From Zarea fungicola (taxonomy: Eukaryota > Ascomycota > Sordariomycetes > Hypocreales > Cordycipitaceae), in NCBI GenBank assembly GCA_900169235.1, contig FWCC01000145.1:1-64000 (forward strand): DNA of 64,000 bases. Direction: 5' to 3'. The notes beneath the pieces were generated by a model that did no database searches, was not told the origin of the DNA, and was given only the letters and a program-made list of their open reading frames with translations. The stretch's first letter is position 1. Every line of letters starts with the position of its first letter. This document shows positions 54,127-64,000 of the stretch, piece after piece. The position numbers were made by a program, and so were the translations under genes.

Positions 54127-55329
54127 ATGGCGTATCCGTCATCTCGCCGCCGGGATGACCCCTACACCCCAGACGACTACTACGGTCGCAACCCGCCATA
54201 TTGGGAAGCTGGTGATCCCCCAGCTGCTACCCCTCGCCGAAGCAAGTCGGAGCGTCATGGCCGCAGACCGAGTCCAGGCGACAGAGGCACGTCCCGCAGA
54301 CCAGCCGACGACCGCCCTCCCCGCGGCTCCAACAGATACCCCGACGATCGACGTCCTCGCTCGCCCCCGCCACCGTACAGACACGACGACAGACGAGGCG
54401 GTGATTCGCGCCGCGATCCCAGAGATTCGAGAGATGCTAGAGACGCGCGCGCCTCTCGCCAAGATCGCGATTACCCTCCTCGCGACTCCCGTGGCCCAAG
54501 AGACGACCGCCATGACGAGGACCCTCGCCGCCACCGACGAACAAAGACGGCAGAGGACCCCTACCGATACAGGCAGCCATCTCCTAATTACCATTCCAAG
54601 AGCCGAGACTATCCTTCGCGCGACGATAGAGACAGACGCGGGGATGGAGGTTACACCAAGAGCCGTGGCCGAGATGCTTCTCCCATTCATGCATCGCGCC
54701 CCAGGGCTCGTGACTTTGTGAACCCGGGCCAAGATGGCTTTGACCGCGACGGTGGTCGCGATCGCAATGCCGGCCACAGCTCCCGCTCCCACAAGGATAA
54801 ACCGTCGAGCAAAGCAGTGGCAACTTCTTCACCGCCTCGCGGACGCAACGCCCATGTCTCTACCGGCACCCGCGCCGCTGCGGCGGCCACCAAGGTTCGC
54901 AGCGCGACTATGCCGGCCGTTGGCAAGTGGTGGCAGAACCCTCTGGTCCAGGCTGGTGCACGCACGGCCCTGACTGCCGGCGCGCAAGCTGCCATGAACA
55001 ACCGCAAGGGTCAAGGTGACTGGCTCGGAGCCAAAGGCGCCAAAGTGGCTACTGCCGCGATTGGTGCCGCCCTCATGGATGGCTTTATGGGTCAGGGCGA
55101 CAAGAAGGGCGATCGGGGCCGCAGCCGCAGCCGAAGCCGCGACCGCGACCGTGGCCGTGATCGCAGCCGTGATCGCAGCCGTGACAGAAGCCGTGACCGG
55201 AGCCGTGACAAGGGTCACAGCAAGAGTGGCGGCCGAAGCAAGAGTGAGGGACGTGGTGGAGGCATCCGAGACAAGATTTTGCAGGGGGGCATGGATTTTA
55301 TGATGAAGAAGGCGACGGGCGGACGATGA
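54127..55329 (+). CDS. RS/RD-rich low-complexity protein
   Basis: A single exon of 400 residues from the ATG at 54127 to the TGA at 55327-55329. About 230 residues are dominated by Arg, Asp, Ser and Pro (DRRPRSPPPPYRHDDRRGGD style). A compact Ala/Gly-rich segment follows at residues about 265-320 (TMPAVGKWWQNPLVQAG, GAKVATAAIGAALMDGFMG), then a pure RS/RD tail (SRDRSRDRSRDRSRDRSRDK) and a hydrophobic end (ILQGGMDFMMKKATGG). The composition suggests an RNA- or nuclear-speckle-associated protein, but the central segment recalls glycine-zipper or membrane-seeking helices. Long frames on both strands here are shadows of the repetitive code. Confidence 0.85.
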   Translation: MAYPSSRRRDDPYTPDDYYGRNPPYWEAGDPPAATPRRSKSERHGRRPSPGDRGTSRRPADDRPPRGSNRYPDDRRPRSPPPPYRHDDRRGGDSRRDPRDSRDARDARASRQDRDYPPRDSRGPRDDRHDEDPRRHRRTKTAEDPYRYRQPSPNYHSKSRDYPSRDDRDRRGDGGYTKSRGRDASPIHASRPRARDFVNPGQDGFDRDGGRDRNAGHSSRSHKDKPSSKAVATSSPPRGRNAHVSTGTRAAAAATKVRSATMPAVGKWWQNPLVQAGARTALTAGAQAAMNNRKGQGDWLGAKGAKVATAAIGAALMDGFMGQGDKKGDRGRSRSRSRDRDRGRDRSRDRSRDRSRDRSRDKGHSKSGGRSKSEGRGGGIRDKILQGGMDFMMKKATGGR

Positions 55330-55627
55330 TTTAATGACATGATTTCACGGTGGCTACAATGATGATGATTATGAACAAAAGAGGACGCAAGGCTTTTATG
55401 AATTGGTATTTTGTTTTGCAAATGCAATGGACAAGGGAATGATTTTGAAGGAAATGATTCTACTCGCTCACCAATCTACTACACTACACACTACTTTGGC
55501 ACCAGCCATGTTTATAGACTGCATTAATCTATTTTGCGTCTCATATATCTATCTTGTATCTATCAAACCCGAATATGCATTCCGTGAAAGTCGAACCCAG
55601 CAATATTACAGCAATATTACAGCAATA
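55330..55627. other. Convergent 3' region
   Basis: 298 bp between the RS/RD-rich gene (+) and the secreted protein gene (-). It contains short ATATTACAGCA repeats near 55600-55628; no gene supported. Confidence 0.5.
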
Positions 55628-56086
55628 TTAGATGTGGTCCCATGGACGGCAGTGATTTGCCGCACAATACCCATTGCAGCACAACTTTGGCCCCTGCCCA
55701 TCCGCGCCGTTGCAGACGCCCAACGTGCCCACGCAGAAACCTTTGCAGTGAACGCTTCTAATCCCCGTCGCAGGCACAATCTCTAGTCGTCCGGTCCGGC
55801 GGTTTGGCGCAATGGTGGACCGGACCTCTGGCGCGGGGCTGGTGGGTGTAGGCAGCTCCCAGTCGAACTTGCAGAGGGAAAAGGCTGCGTAGTCGGGCGC
55901 GTCAATGTAGCGAATCTCCATGGTGTGGTTGGTCGGTACCGGCGTGCCGTCGGCGAGGACGGCGAGGTCGTAGAGCGGTCTGCTGTCGCGGCCGAGAAAA
56001 TGGAGGTGAGCGACTTGGATGTCCTCTGCCGTGACGGGGGAGAGGCTGGTGAGGACTGTGAGGGCGGCGGCAGTTGTGAACTTCAT
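55628..56086 (-). CDS. Secreted protein with C-terminal Cys cluster
   Basis: 152 residues from the ATG at 56086. A signal peptide (MKFTTAAALTVLTSLSPVTA) is followed by about 90 residues with a single Cys. The C-terminal 40 residues carry eight Cys (for example HCKGFCVGTLGVCNG and KLCCNGYCAANHC) in a knottin-like arrangement. The two-part layout suggests a globular domain plus a disulfide-tight tail. Extracellular; function unknown. Confidence 0.8.
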   Translation of the reverse strand: MKFTTAAALTVLTSLSPVTAEDIQVAHLHFLGRDSRPLYDLAVLADGTPVPTNHTMEIRYIDAPDYAAFSLCKFDWELPTPTSPAPEVRSTIAPNRRTGRLEIVPATGIRSVHCKGFCVGTLGVCNGADGQGPKLCCNGYCAANHCRPWDHI

Positions 56087-57441
56087 CTTGGATGTTTATG
56101 GATTTTTTGGGAAGGTTTAATTTCAACTCAGAAACTGAATGATGATGAAACCGATGCTTTTTTTTATAGATGACTGTAATAAGTGATTGTAAAAGAATCG
56201 TCGATGCAATGGGTGCAGCTGTTTATATGTACACGCCGAGAACCTGAATACTCATGCCAATGTTGAGTTTTCTGTCCCAAAGTAGCGATAAACTGCACAT
56301 CTCTGGATACGAGAGAGCCTTGTGTTCTATTCTTGGATCTAATGTCGCAGTGCATTGGGCCGAAAGTCGCCGGATCTGCATGATCCTGAGTGTGACGCTG
56401 AATGACCCATCCAGATACGGGCAATGCAACATTAGCCACTCGACTCTCCACCATGGAACGATATGTCTCCCAATATGGGCTGTTTTTGTTATTTCTCTCC
56501 AGAGCCTTTCATCCACTGGGACGTCAGTAGAATGGAACTCGTATTCAACTCGGAGGGGTGTGTTTTGGGAAAGACTCTGCTGATCTATGGGATTTATTCA
56601 CGACCAATCATCCTTTGAAACATTCTCCAGGCTGTGTTGAGTGTCTCAGTCGAGATGATGACTTCACCGGAGGCTACGTACAGCGAAAGTGCTGCTTATT
56701 ATTGGCGAACGAATAATATTCCAGCACAGTCATGCTACCTTTGAACTGAAGTCGGCCAGGCAGCCGACCACATATAATTGTATCCCTGATATGAGAAAAT
56801 GTCTCCGAAGACTGTTTCCTGTCAGGCGAAGCCTAATGCCCGTGAATGCCAAGAACAAAGCAATAAAAAAGACGTATTGGGTAGGTGCCGGGCAGCCTGG
56901 GACTAAATCAGCGAGGAAATAGTGCTACGGGTATTAATTACACTTGGACATTAAGCTTATATACTCTACATCTTGGGAGGCCATGAGTCGGCTGTGTTCT
57001 TCTTTCAATAGTAAGACTTTACGCTATGTAACGTTGTAATGATCAAGGAAATGAATGGGTAGAATAGTCCAAAAATACAAAAGAAAGCACTCTCATAACA
57101 TGGCATTAATGATGGACAGCGCAAGCCATGTAGGACGCCATCCAAACATACTGGGCATAGGGCACAAAGACCGCCCGCCCTAATGTAGGCGTCGCGCCTC
57201 ATTTCACAGCCTCGTCGGCTGCTCATCACGGTACCAAATCTAGAACCAGCATCATCAGTGAGAATTTGAGCCCATGGCATACCAGGCGCTCTAGTAGTGG
57301 AATCTCCCAGCTTGCACAGCAGAGAGATTTGGTTGGCCAGATGCCACCAATCACCATCATTAACCCCAACCATCCTGAAGAACAAGCACAAGCCGTCGAT
57401 CCTTTGACTGAGCTTCCCGCGTCAGAAATTCTGGACCCAAT
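56087..57441. other. Intergenic stretch
   Basis: 1.35 kb without a supported gene; frames on both strands at 56164-56583 and 57005-57391 overlap each other and show no domain. Confidence 0.5.
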
Positions 57442-58795
57442 ATGTCACTCTCTTCATTCTCCAATTCATTCGAGGACTCATTCTCCGAATCAAGCTACGA
57501 TTCGGTTTCCGATGCGAGTTACGACTCTCTGTGGACAACCGACTCAGATCGCTGGTCTCCCGACATTGACGGCCCCTCAAACCTCAGTGACGGCGATGGA
57601 CAAACGGCGGGCACCGGCGCTACCAATGATGAGAAAACCGAATCCTCGTTCCACAGGTTCTCGGACCTCTCCGCCGAACTAAGGCATTTGGTATGGGAGC
57701 AATTTTGCCCTGAACTCTGCACCACACCAGTGATTTTGCCCTTTAAAATCCGCAAACCACCAAAGCTGCCCAGGCAGCCGTCTCGTAAAGTGGGAACAGC
57801 GCATGGAACCAAGGCCGTGGAGGATTTTGCCTCCAGGCTTCGAATTCTTGTTACACTGCATCGCGAATCGCGCATGCTGGCCGTGAATCGATTTCCCGAC
57901 ACATTGCGATTTCGATTGAAGAGCAACCCCCACAAGGTGGGCTCTGTCCGCTTCGACAAGCAAAGGGACATTGTCTTTATCAAGTCCATTCTAGGACCGA
58001 CACACCGCGACTTGCAATGGGGTTCCCGGTATCAGCTGCCCGATTTTGGCCAGCACGTGCACAGGGCAGCGTTCCGTGACTTACCGGCACGATCGCCGAT
58101 TCTTTGACCTTGTCCCCGATTTTCCGAACTTGAAAACGCTATTTATCCATCATACGACGATTGCGTCGTGCCGCCTGTATACCTTGCCTGGCTGGACGTG
58201 GTTTCGGTCGCCGGTGGCATGCTTTCAGACACCATCCCACAGGCGTCTGCGCTGCTGGCCAAAGACAGCAAAAGATCTCGACACGACAAAGCTCCCGGCC
58301 CTCCTTGCGCGCTTTCACTTTTTGGTCGGCAAGCTCGCCGAGCAGCGCGACTGGGAGGTGCTGCCCATGGTCAGCTTTGAAACGGTCAAAGAAAGAAGTG
58401 GCCGCCCCAGAAGGGGTGTGATGTTGCAAGACTTTAACCAAGTGTCCCTGTCTTCAAACGAGTCTGATTCTTCGCAGTCTTCGCTTCCAGGATCCAGCGG
58501 CTCACCAAGCCGGGATAGGGAGCGCCAGAACTCATCCCTGTCGGACGACAGCGTTCCGTGGTGGCTCTGGATGAAGGCGTGGGCTCGGGACGTCGACGAG
58601 GCCGAAAGGACGGCATGGGCGCAAGGAACAGAGTGGATGGACTGGGACGAGTGGGAATACAGGGCGCAGAAAGCGGTGGCGGAGGTGATGAGGCGACGAC
58701 GGGAAGCAGAAGCATTGATAGCCCAGCGGATGGCCGAGCAGCAAGCGCGACAGGCAGCACGACGGGCAGCACAACGGGCGGGAAGGGCTTCATGA
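57442..58795 (+). pseudogene. 2EXR-like protein gene with shifted frames
   Basis: Starts at the ATG at 57442 with a Ser/Asp-rich segment, then FHRFSDLSAELRHLVWEQFC, which resembles the start of 2EXR domains (F-box-like, common in fungi), and RILVTLHRESRMLAVNRFP. Near 58060-58075 the frame shifts by one base, from QHVHRAAF into VTYRHDRRFFDLVPDFPNLK. A third phase is possible at 58168-58270 (VYLAWLDVVSVAGGMLSDTI) before the second phase resumes as DLDTTKLPALLARFHFLVGK. No intron with fitting borders explains the shifts. The last part is a charged, Ala/Arg-rich coiled-coil-like helix ending at the TGA at 58793-58795. Either it is a recent pseudogene or the assembly has indels. Confidence 0.65.
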
Positions 58796-59916
58796 GCATT
58801 ACAGCCGCCTGCTGAGCAGTAGGCAAGTGCCACAAAAGATGTATTCGGGCCAGGTCTTGTTTTTAATTAAAGGTGCGTAGCTATACACGCACGCACATAA
58901 TAGTAGTATTGAACGGATGAATTAGTGGTTAAAAGAGATAAATTAAATAACCCGTCGATTAATTAAACCAACACTCGGCAGTATGAGCGACAGGCAGTCG
59001 TACCAAGTGTAATCTAGGGACCTGAATCTTACTTCACCAAAGACATGAATTCGTATTGTTCATAACCCAGAGGAGTTTGAGGACCAATTAAAAAGCGACC
59101 CGCAGGCTGTACAGCCTTGTACTAATACGTGCTCACTTGCGACCACAAGGAATGTCAGGAATGTCCCTAGTTATTTACCACTTCTGTCTTGCCAACATCG
59201 CAGCATCCGCGCGCGCTAATGTGGCGGGTGCAGCACCACGGTAGATTAGCCAGTTATGAACCTCTGCCTACATGACCTGTATTAGAGTTCTCAAAAATGT
59301 GGTGTAATAGAATTAGTTATGATCTAGAGATAAGGATGCTGAATACAAAGGAAACGGGATCTCATGCATATTTGCCACAAGTGGGCGACTTGAGCAGAAT
59401 TCCATGAAACTAGTATATGTCTCAAGCGACCACACATGCCGCGCAAGAACCGAGACAACGAGATGGCAGCAGCCATTGCGAGGAATGTTTGGGACTCGCA
59501 GGGCGAAACGCAATACATCTGAGCCTTGCCTGCGCAGCATCTATCCTTTTCAATGCGCCTCTTTAACACACTACTTTAGGCTATACGATACAGCACATCA
59601 AGACGTGTCTCTCATTTGCCTATACACCGCTCGAAAGTAAAACTTGTCACAGTTCATTAAACATACCATGCTAGCTATATTTAATTTAAAATATTTCTGC
59701 TTTAATATCACTCGTAGTTACATCTTACTAATATGTAACAGTTGCGATCCTGTTCTAGTACCTGACGTTAGTTAACACGCTTAAATCAGCAATTGGTTTC
59801 AGTGCTCGATTCTGTCGCACCACCATCGAAAGGGCAAGTATGAAAGGGAAGCCGACACGCTGTTGCACTCACTAGCCAATCTGCCTAGCCACATTCCTGT
59901 TCCGAACTCCTCCGAT
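58796..59916. other. Intergenic stretch
   Basis: 1.1 kb AT-rich, no supported gene. Confidence 0.5.
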
Positions 59917-59922
59917 TATATA
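59917..59922 (+). promoter_or_regulatory. TATA box of the lipase gene
   Basis: TATATA about 85 bp before the ATG at 60002. Confidence 0.45.
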
Positions 59923-60001
59923 CAATGGCCGAATGGTCTTGCATTCTTGTAAACACATTTACACGTTTCCACATCGACTTTGTATTCTCGCTATAGATGC
60001 A

Positions 60002-61025
60002 ATGATTCGTCTACTCTTTGTGCTTGGGTTGTTGGGGCATTGCGTGAGAGCAATTAGTAACCAGACAACTAGTTATGCACAAGGTAGGTTCAGCGGTTAC
60101 GAGTTGATCCGCCATCTCCTTTATGCTAATCCTTTGTACAGTTGATGAAGCAAGACTGCAGGATTTCAAGATAATGAGTCAGTATGCAGCTGCTGGATAC
60201 TGCAACAAGGACAAACCCAGCGGAGAGCGTGTTCGCTGCGGTTTTGGAGTCTGCCGCGATGTCGAGAATAATGGTGCGACCATCATCGGATCTTTCAAGT
60301 ACGTGAAGCTCGCGGCACCGACTGGATGCTTCCCTTGACGGTAAAAAACTGACTAGAGTGACAGGGGTCTTCTGACTGGTTCTGGCGGGTTTGTCGGAGT
60401 AGACAATACGCGTCAGCAAATCGTCGTGTCCTTTCGCGGCAACAATAATCTTCGGAGCTTCTTTCAAGACATCATCCTCATCAAGGCGCCGTGCGGCTTT
60501 GGCGGCGATGGATGCCGAATCCATACAGGACTCCTCGCCTCTTGGGATGAAATTTCTTCCAAAGTATTCTCCACCCTTCAAACTGCCCTATCACAGTATC
60601 CGAATTACCAGATCGCGGTTACGGGCCATTCGTCGGGCGGTACCGTGGCAACACTGGCCGTGGCTCACTTCAAGAACATGGGACTGGCCCCTGATCTCTA
60701 CACGTATGGTGCGAACCCTGGCGGCAATACCGCCTTTGCTGAGTTTGCCTCGAGACAGCTCGGCCAGGTATTTCGCATCACACACTTGGATGATATTGGG
60801 CCCAAGATACCGCCCACCATCTTGGGATTCGCCCACCCCTCGCCGGAATACTGGATTTACAAGGGGAGTCAAATTGCGACATCATATGCGCCAAGCGATA
60901 TCAAGATATGCGAAGGCTACACATCCTTGGAGTGCAATGGTGGAACGCTGCTCCCTAATCCTATTCCACACTTTTTCTATTTCGGCTTAATATATGGTTG
61001 TGCGGGCATTTTCTTTCAACCGTAA
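60002..61025 (+). CDS. Secreted class 3 lipase / feruloyl esterase-like
   Basis: Exons 60002-60083, 60142-60298 and 60365-61025, with introns of 58 and 66 bp, give 299 residues. A signal peptide (MIRLLFVLGLLGHCVRA) is followed by the lipase 3 fold: IVVSFRGNNNLRSFFQD, the nucleophile elbow GHSSGG (Ser169), the acid in LDDIGPKIPP (Asp222/223) and the likely catalytic His282 in PHFFYFG. Cysteine pairs (CGFGVC, CGFGGDGC) fit an extracellular enzyme. It should hydrolyse acylglycerols or related esters. All three catalytic residues are present, so it appears functional. Confidence 0.92.
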
Positions 61026-61878
61026 CTGCTTCTGCGCACTTGCTTTCACCTCATTGTGGAATATTAGTCATATCTGAGGAACAATTCATTCTGCACGCAA
61101 GGGCTCAATGTTCTGTGGGTTTTTGGAGTCCGAACCGACTGCATTCTGCCTCAGCACGCCATCCAAAGCTTGCTGGGATTGTGGAAGTAACTTCATTACT
61201 GTGCAGAGCTGAGTGGAAGACTTTTACAAACTGAGAAGCCAAGAACTTGAAAGACAAGACTTTATCCAATGACGGTAAATGGACCTGCCGGATGACACGA
61301 TATGGACGAAACCGGTCTTCGAATTGGCTCTGGGGGAAGGGACAAGGAACGGGCATCACAGAACGGAAAACTGTCTTGAGGAAACAGTAGAAATTATGAG
61401 CCAGATTAAGCTAAAAAGGAAGTAATATTTGGAGAAGACAACACATTGTACAATGTATGACCAAAAACGTACGTTATTGTTGAACTGACTGAAATCCTGT
61501 GAGCCACGCTTCGACCTTGTCAAGACTCGAATGAGTGATAACAGTTGCTCCCAGCCAGTCTTGATAGCGAGAAACATGACCCAGTTAGAGGCCGTATAGA
61601 TATTCTGTACTAAACTAACTCGTTTAATATGCTACTGTTTTCTTGGGAGAGTATACGTGCGCCCGAAGCTGTGCTCCCGATTGCTTCCAACCCGTATATG
61701 TGACCAAGCCAAACGTTCAGCGCGTTTTTCTTTTTATCCGCTGACACGCATAATAAAAATGGCTAAATCTCATGGCACCACCAAATCAGTCAAAGCACTC
61801 CCGTCTTGGCCCTTGCCGATCAGGGAACCAACCCTCGTAGATCGTGCGATATTTAACGGTAGAACGAAGCGGAGAAAA
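61026..61878. other. Intergenic stretch
   Basis: 850 bp between the lipase (+) and a convergent secreted-protein gene (-); no gene supported. Confidence 0.5.
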
Positions 61879-62202
61879 TTAGATATCGCAGTATGGGTCA
61901 GCGGCGCAACCCGAATGGCCGCATGCAATGTAGCCGGATTCAATATGCGTGTTTAGCCAATAGTTGATGTATCCGCTCGATTCCGAGGCGAACAAGCACT
62001 CGCCATGGTCGTTTGACCAGCAAACTTGAGCGCTGTTATATTCAACATAGTATCTGTGTAGGGCTGGGTACTGGCTCGATATAATGGTCGCACCGCAGGC
62101 TGAAATCTCTCCCAGTAGCTTGTTGTCTGCACTCCAGGCTTGTACAGTGGTGGCATAGACGGAGCCAAAGAGGGGAAAACAGAGGAGTAGAGTTGGCAGC
62201 AT
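61879..62202 (-). CDS. Small secreted protein with a Cys-rich end
   Basis: 107 residues from the ATG at 62202 to the TAA at 61879-61881. A signal peptide (MLPTLLLCFPLFGSVYA) is followed by a strand-rich domain (TTVQAWSADNKLLGEISACG) and a C-terminal part with Cys in QVCWSNDHGEC and ACGHSGCAADPYC; seven Cys lie outside the signal. A TATTTATA element lies about 80 bp upstream (62280-62287). The upstream in-frame extension lacks an ATG until 62250 and would disrupt the signal peptide. Candidate effector; unknown family. Confidence 0.75.
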   Translation of the reverse strand: MLPTLLLCFPLFGSVYATTVQAWSADNKLLGEISACGATIISSQYPALHRYYVEYNSAQVCWSNDHGECLFASESSGYINYWLNTHIESGYIACGHSGCAADPYCDI

Positions 62203-63092
62203 TTTTGTTGACTTGGCTCGATATCGAATTGCGGTATTTTTGGAAGACATTAAGGAATACGAGAGGGGAGAATGGCAGATATAAATACATATCGTCGAAT
62301 CCTTGTTGACCCCACGATGGCTTCATTCACAGCAAGCTGGGTGTGATCATATGGCACGGCAGTTCCGTGAATCTTGAGCGTTTTGCCTTGTGAAAAGCTC
62401 GTCACGGCTCAGCGGCACCTAAGCTCTTTATCTATCATCGATGCTAGAAGTCGTCTTTGGCGGGCCGAACCCTTATTTACCACCAATGCCAAATCGCCCC
62501 CGGTTTCCCCATGCTACGTTCGCGGAGCCGATTAGCCGTCTTCCCCACTATACCCGGCAGAACGGCCTCAGCCTCACCGAAGTTTCGCTCTGCTTTCCGC
62601 ATTTGTCCATTTATTTCAGAAGCCGAGGCTTTGAATATGCGGTCGTTGATTCTATTAGGTCGGCCGTGAATGCGGAGCTTATACTGGACCGTTGTCGTCG
62701 GCGAATCTGGGCGGAGCTGACTATATATTCCCATGCGTCAGGCTCCGAAGCCAGTTTAAACGTACTGTAATAACTCGTTTATCCGTGAAAACTAAAAACT
62801 GCAATTTTATGTAAAAACACCCCTCCGCATAGTTTGTGTTGAGGCCCCAGAACATAGGTGTATCCTAACTTCTCACAACAACAGACTTACACTGGAATCT
62901 TCGTACGTTAATAGAACGTTGAAGCTATGCAGGATTTTGCTCAGTTAACTATGACGCAATAGCGCTGCGCACTCTAGTAAACAATGAAATTGCCTTTATT
63001 AATGACATCTTGAAGATTAGATGTAGTTATTTAAAACGGAGATCTTATTTAAAAAGGGAGATGGAAAAATAACCATTGTGAGCGTTGCCGCC
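62203..63092. other. Intergenic stretch
   Basis: 890 bp; promoter of the secreted-protein gene and 3' flank of the membrane protein gene. Frames at 62441-62770 have no recognisable content. Confidence 0.5.
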
Positions 63093-63802
63093 TCAACTAG
63101 GTGTTGATGGTGAATGTGACTTGTCGGTGGCCTTTACGCCTAGCTCATGACTGCTGCTTTGAGCCTGCTTTGTGTTCACCAATCTTTTCCTCCTGATACT
63201 AAAAGCAATAATACCCAGAATCATTGTGCCAGACAGAGCAGTCAGAACCGCATAGATTACCGTACCAGCTTGGCTGTACAACGGAGAACCTTTGACGAGC
63301 AGAATACCACATCCGCCATTGATGATGCCAATCAAGATTAAAATACGCCCGTACCACACATGTAGTGTTGTCCAGGCTGTTCGCCGGTGTTTTGTTTTGA
63401 AAAATCTGTGGTGGATGTATCCGAAAACCGGCTGCAAGAAAAGTGCCGCGACGACGACCGAGCCGAGAACTGTGTGAGGCTGCCCATACTAGGTGACGTC
63501 CTTTGTCAGCGCACAGTACAGATGAAAGTGTTTTTGTCGTATCTGGCTCTTACTATATCTAGGATATCTGCAAGCTGGACACCCATCGATAGCCCGGCAA
63601 TCATGCAAATCCACCCAATCAACTGACAAGCAATGTGGACGGGCAATGCAAACTTGGACTTAATGAGTCGAATAAACAGAGATCCAAGCGGGAAAATAAT
63701 GGCAAATGACAAGCCCATCAGGGTCCCGTGGGCTATTGTAAGCGTCGGGAGCTTGCCGAACTTGTCAGAGTCCGCATTTGGGCCAATCAAAGACTCAGCC
63801 AT
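63093..63802 (-). CDS. Cytochrome b561-like membrane protein
   Basis: Exons 63802-63554 and 63488-63093 with a 65 bp intron (GTAAGA...CCTAG) give 214 residues. Five hydrophobic segments are visible (AHGTLMGLSFAIIFPLGSLF, HIACQLIGWICMIAGLSMG, HTVLGSVVVAALFLQPVFG, LHVWYGRILILIGIINGG and VIYAVLTALSGTMILGIIAF). Four His, one near the start of each of the first four segments, fit the two haem-b sites of cytochrome b561 proteins. These move electrons across membranes; fungal relatives are often fused to a DOMON domain, which is absent here. TATAAAA at 63911-63917 supports the start at 63802. The C-terminus is hydrophilic. Confidence 0.87.
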
Positions 63803-63910
63803 TGGGATGCCTATAGGTTAACGGGTTACGAAGGGGGAGAAAAAAACGAATCGACTTGATGCAAATAAACAATCTGGCACAAATCACATTTGCTTCTGAG
63901 ATGGTTCGCC

Positions 63911-63917
63911 TTTTATA
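63911..63917 (-). promoter_or_regulatory. TATA box of the cytochrome b561-like gene
   Basis: Reads TATAAAA on the minus strand, about 110 bp before the start codon. Confidence 0.6.
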
Positions 63918-64000
63918 GGGCTTTCAAGACGTCTGGCATGAGGCCTCGCATGACATCTCGCATGTGCGTGCAGAAGTGTGCTCACAAGCGCGGGAATCGT

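Noticed and set aside
53879..54721. 280-codon plus-strand frame and 217-codon minus-strand frame over the RS/RD-rich gene
   Set aside because: Both arise from the repetitive Arg/Asp/Ser codons; only the frame from 54127 has the conserved-looking middle and a normal start and stop.
1..64000. tRNA, rRNA or CRISPR-type arrays
   Set aside because: No B-box-like GGTTCRANNCC with a plausible cloverleaf and no spaced direct repeats were seen by eye; a tRNAscan run could still find one.

Overview
The window looks like nuclear DNA of a filamentous ascomycete, most likely a hypocrealean (Sordariomycete) fungus. The genes are monocistronic and carry short introns of about 50-180 bp with GTRNGT donors and CTAAC-like branch sites. 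Several recognisable proteins have fungal relatives: a Swi3/Csm3 fork-protection subunit, the 21 kDa complex I subunit, an AzgA purine transporter, a PNP-NACHT-ankyrin NLR, a Zn2Cys6 regulator and many small secreted Cys-rich proteins. No rRNA, tRNA or CRISPR array was recognised by eye.

Layout. 1-9.2 kb: the 3' part of a secreted-protein gene, a decayed TPR-CHAT (caspase-like) gene, a GNAT-like/ankyrin protein and an F-box-like/ankyrin protein. 9.2-21.4 kb: a conserved block with CSM3 and a divergent complex I 21 kDa subunit, a 2-oxoglutarate/Fe(II) oxygenase, AzgA, a 2.8 kb gene-free GC-rich stretch and a zinc alcohol dehydrogenase. 23.4-34.3 kb: an accessory, AT-rich region with a PNP-NACHT-ankyrin NLR (non-canonical GC-AG intron and an assembly gap inside its repeats), a transition-riddled relic of a second PNP domain, and three secreted proteins. 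34.7-43 kb: a possible small metabolic group comprising a second 2OG oxygenase, a truncated amino-acid permease, a Zn2Cys6 transcription factor and a salicylate-hydroxylase-like FAD monooxygenase. 43-50 kb: gene-poor, AT-rich DNA with a cysteine-dense mini-ORF and a knottin-like secreted protein. 50-64 kb: a GT25 glycosyltransferase, an NTF2-like protein, an RS/RD-rich protein, two more small secreted proteins, a frame-disrupted protein that I read as 2EXR-like, a class 3 lipase and a cytochrome b561-like membrane protein.

Taken together, conserved housekeeping genes alternate with accessory islands that hold NLR/ankyrin/CHAT-type genes (candidate fungal allorecognition or immunity) and candidate secreted effectors. 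Lesions are frequent in the accessory parts: nonsense codons and indels in the CHAT gene, C-to-T/G-to-A decay in the PNP relic, a truncated permease and shifted frames in the 2EXR-like gene. The least described elements are the secreted family shared by the 5' window edge and 31.1-31.7 kb, the 10-cysteine mini-ORF at 45.2 kb, and the GNAT-like/ankyrin protein at 5.0-7.0 kb. All splice sites and functions were inferred by reading the sequence; no database search was possible.
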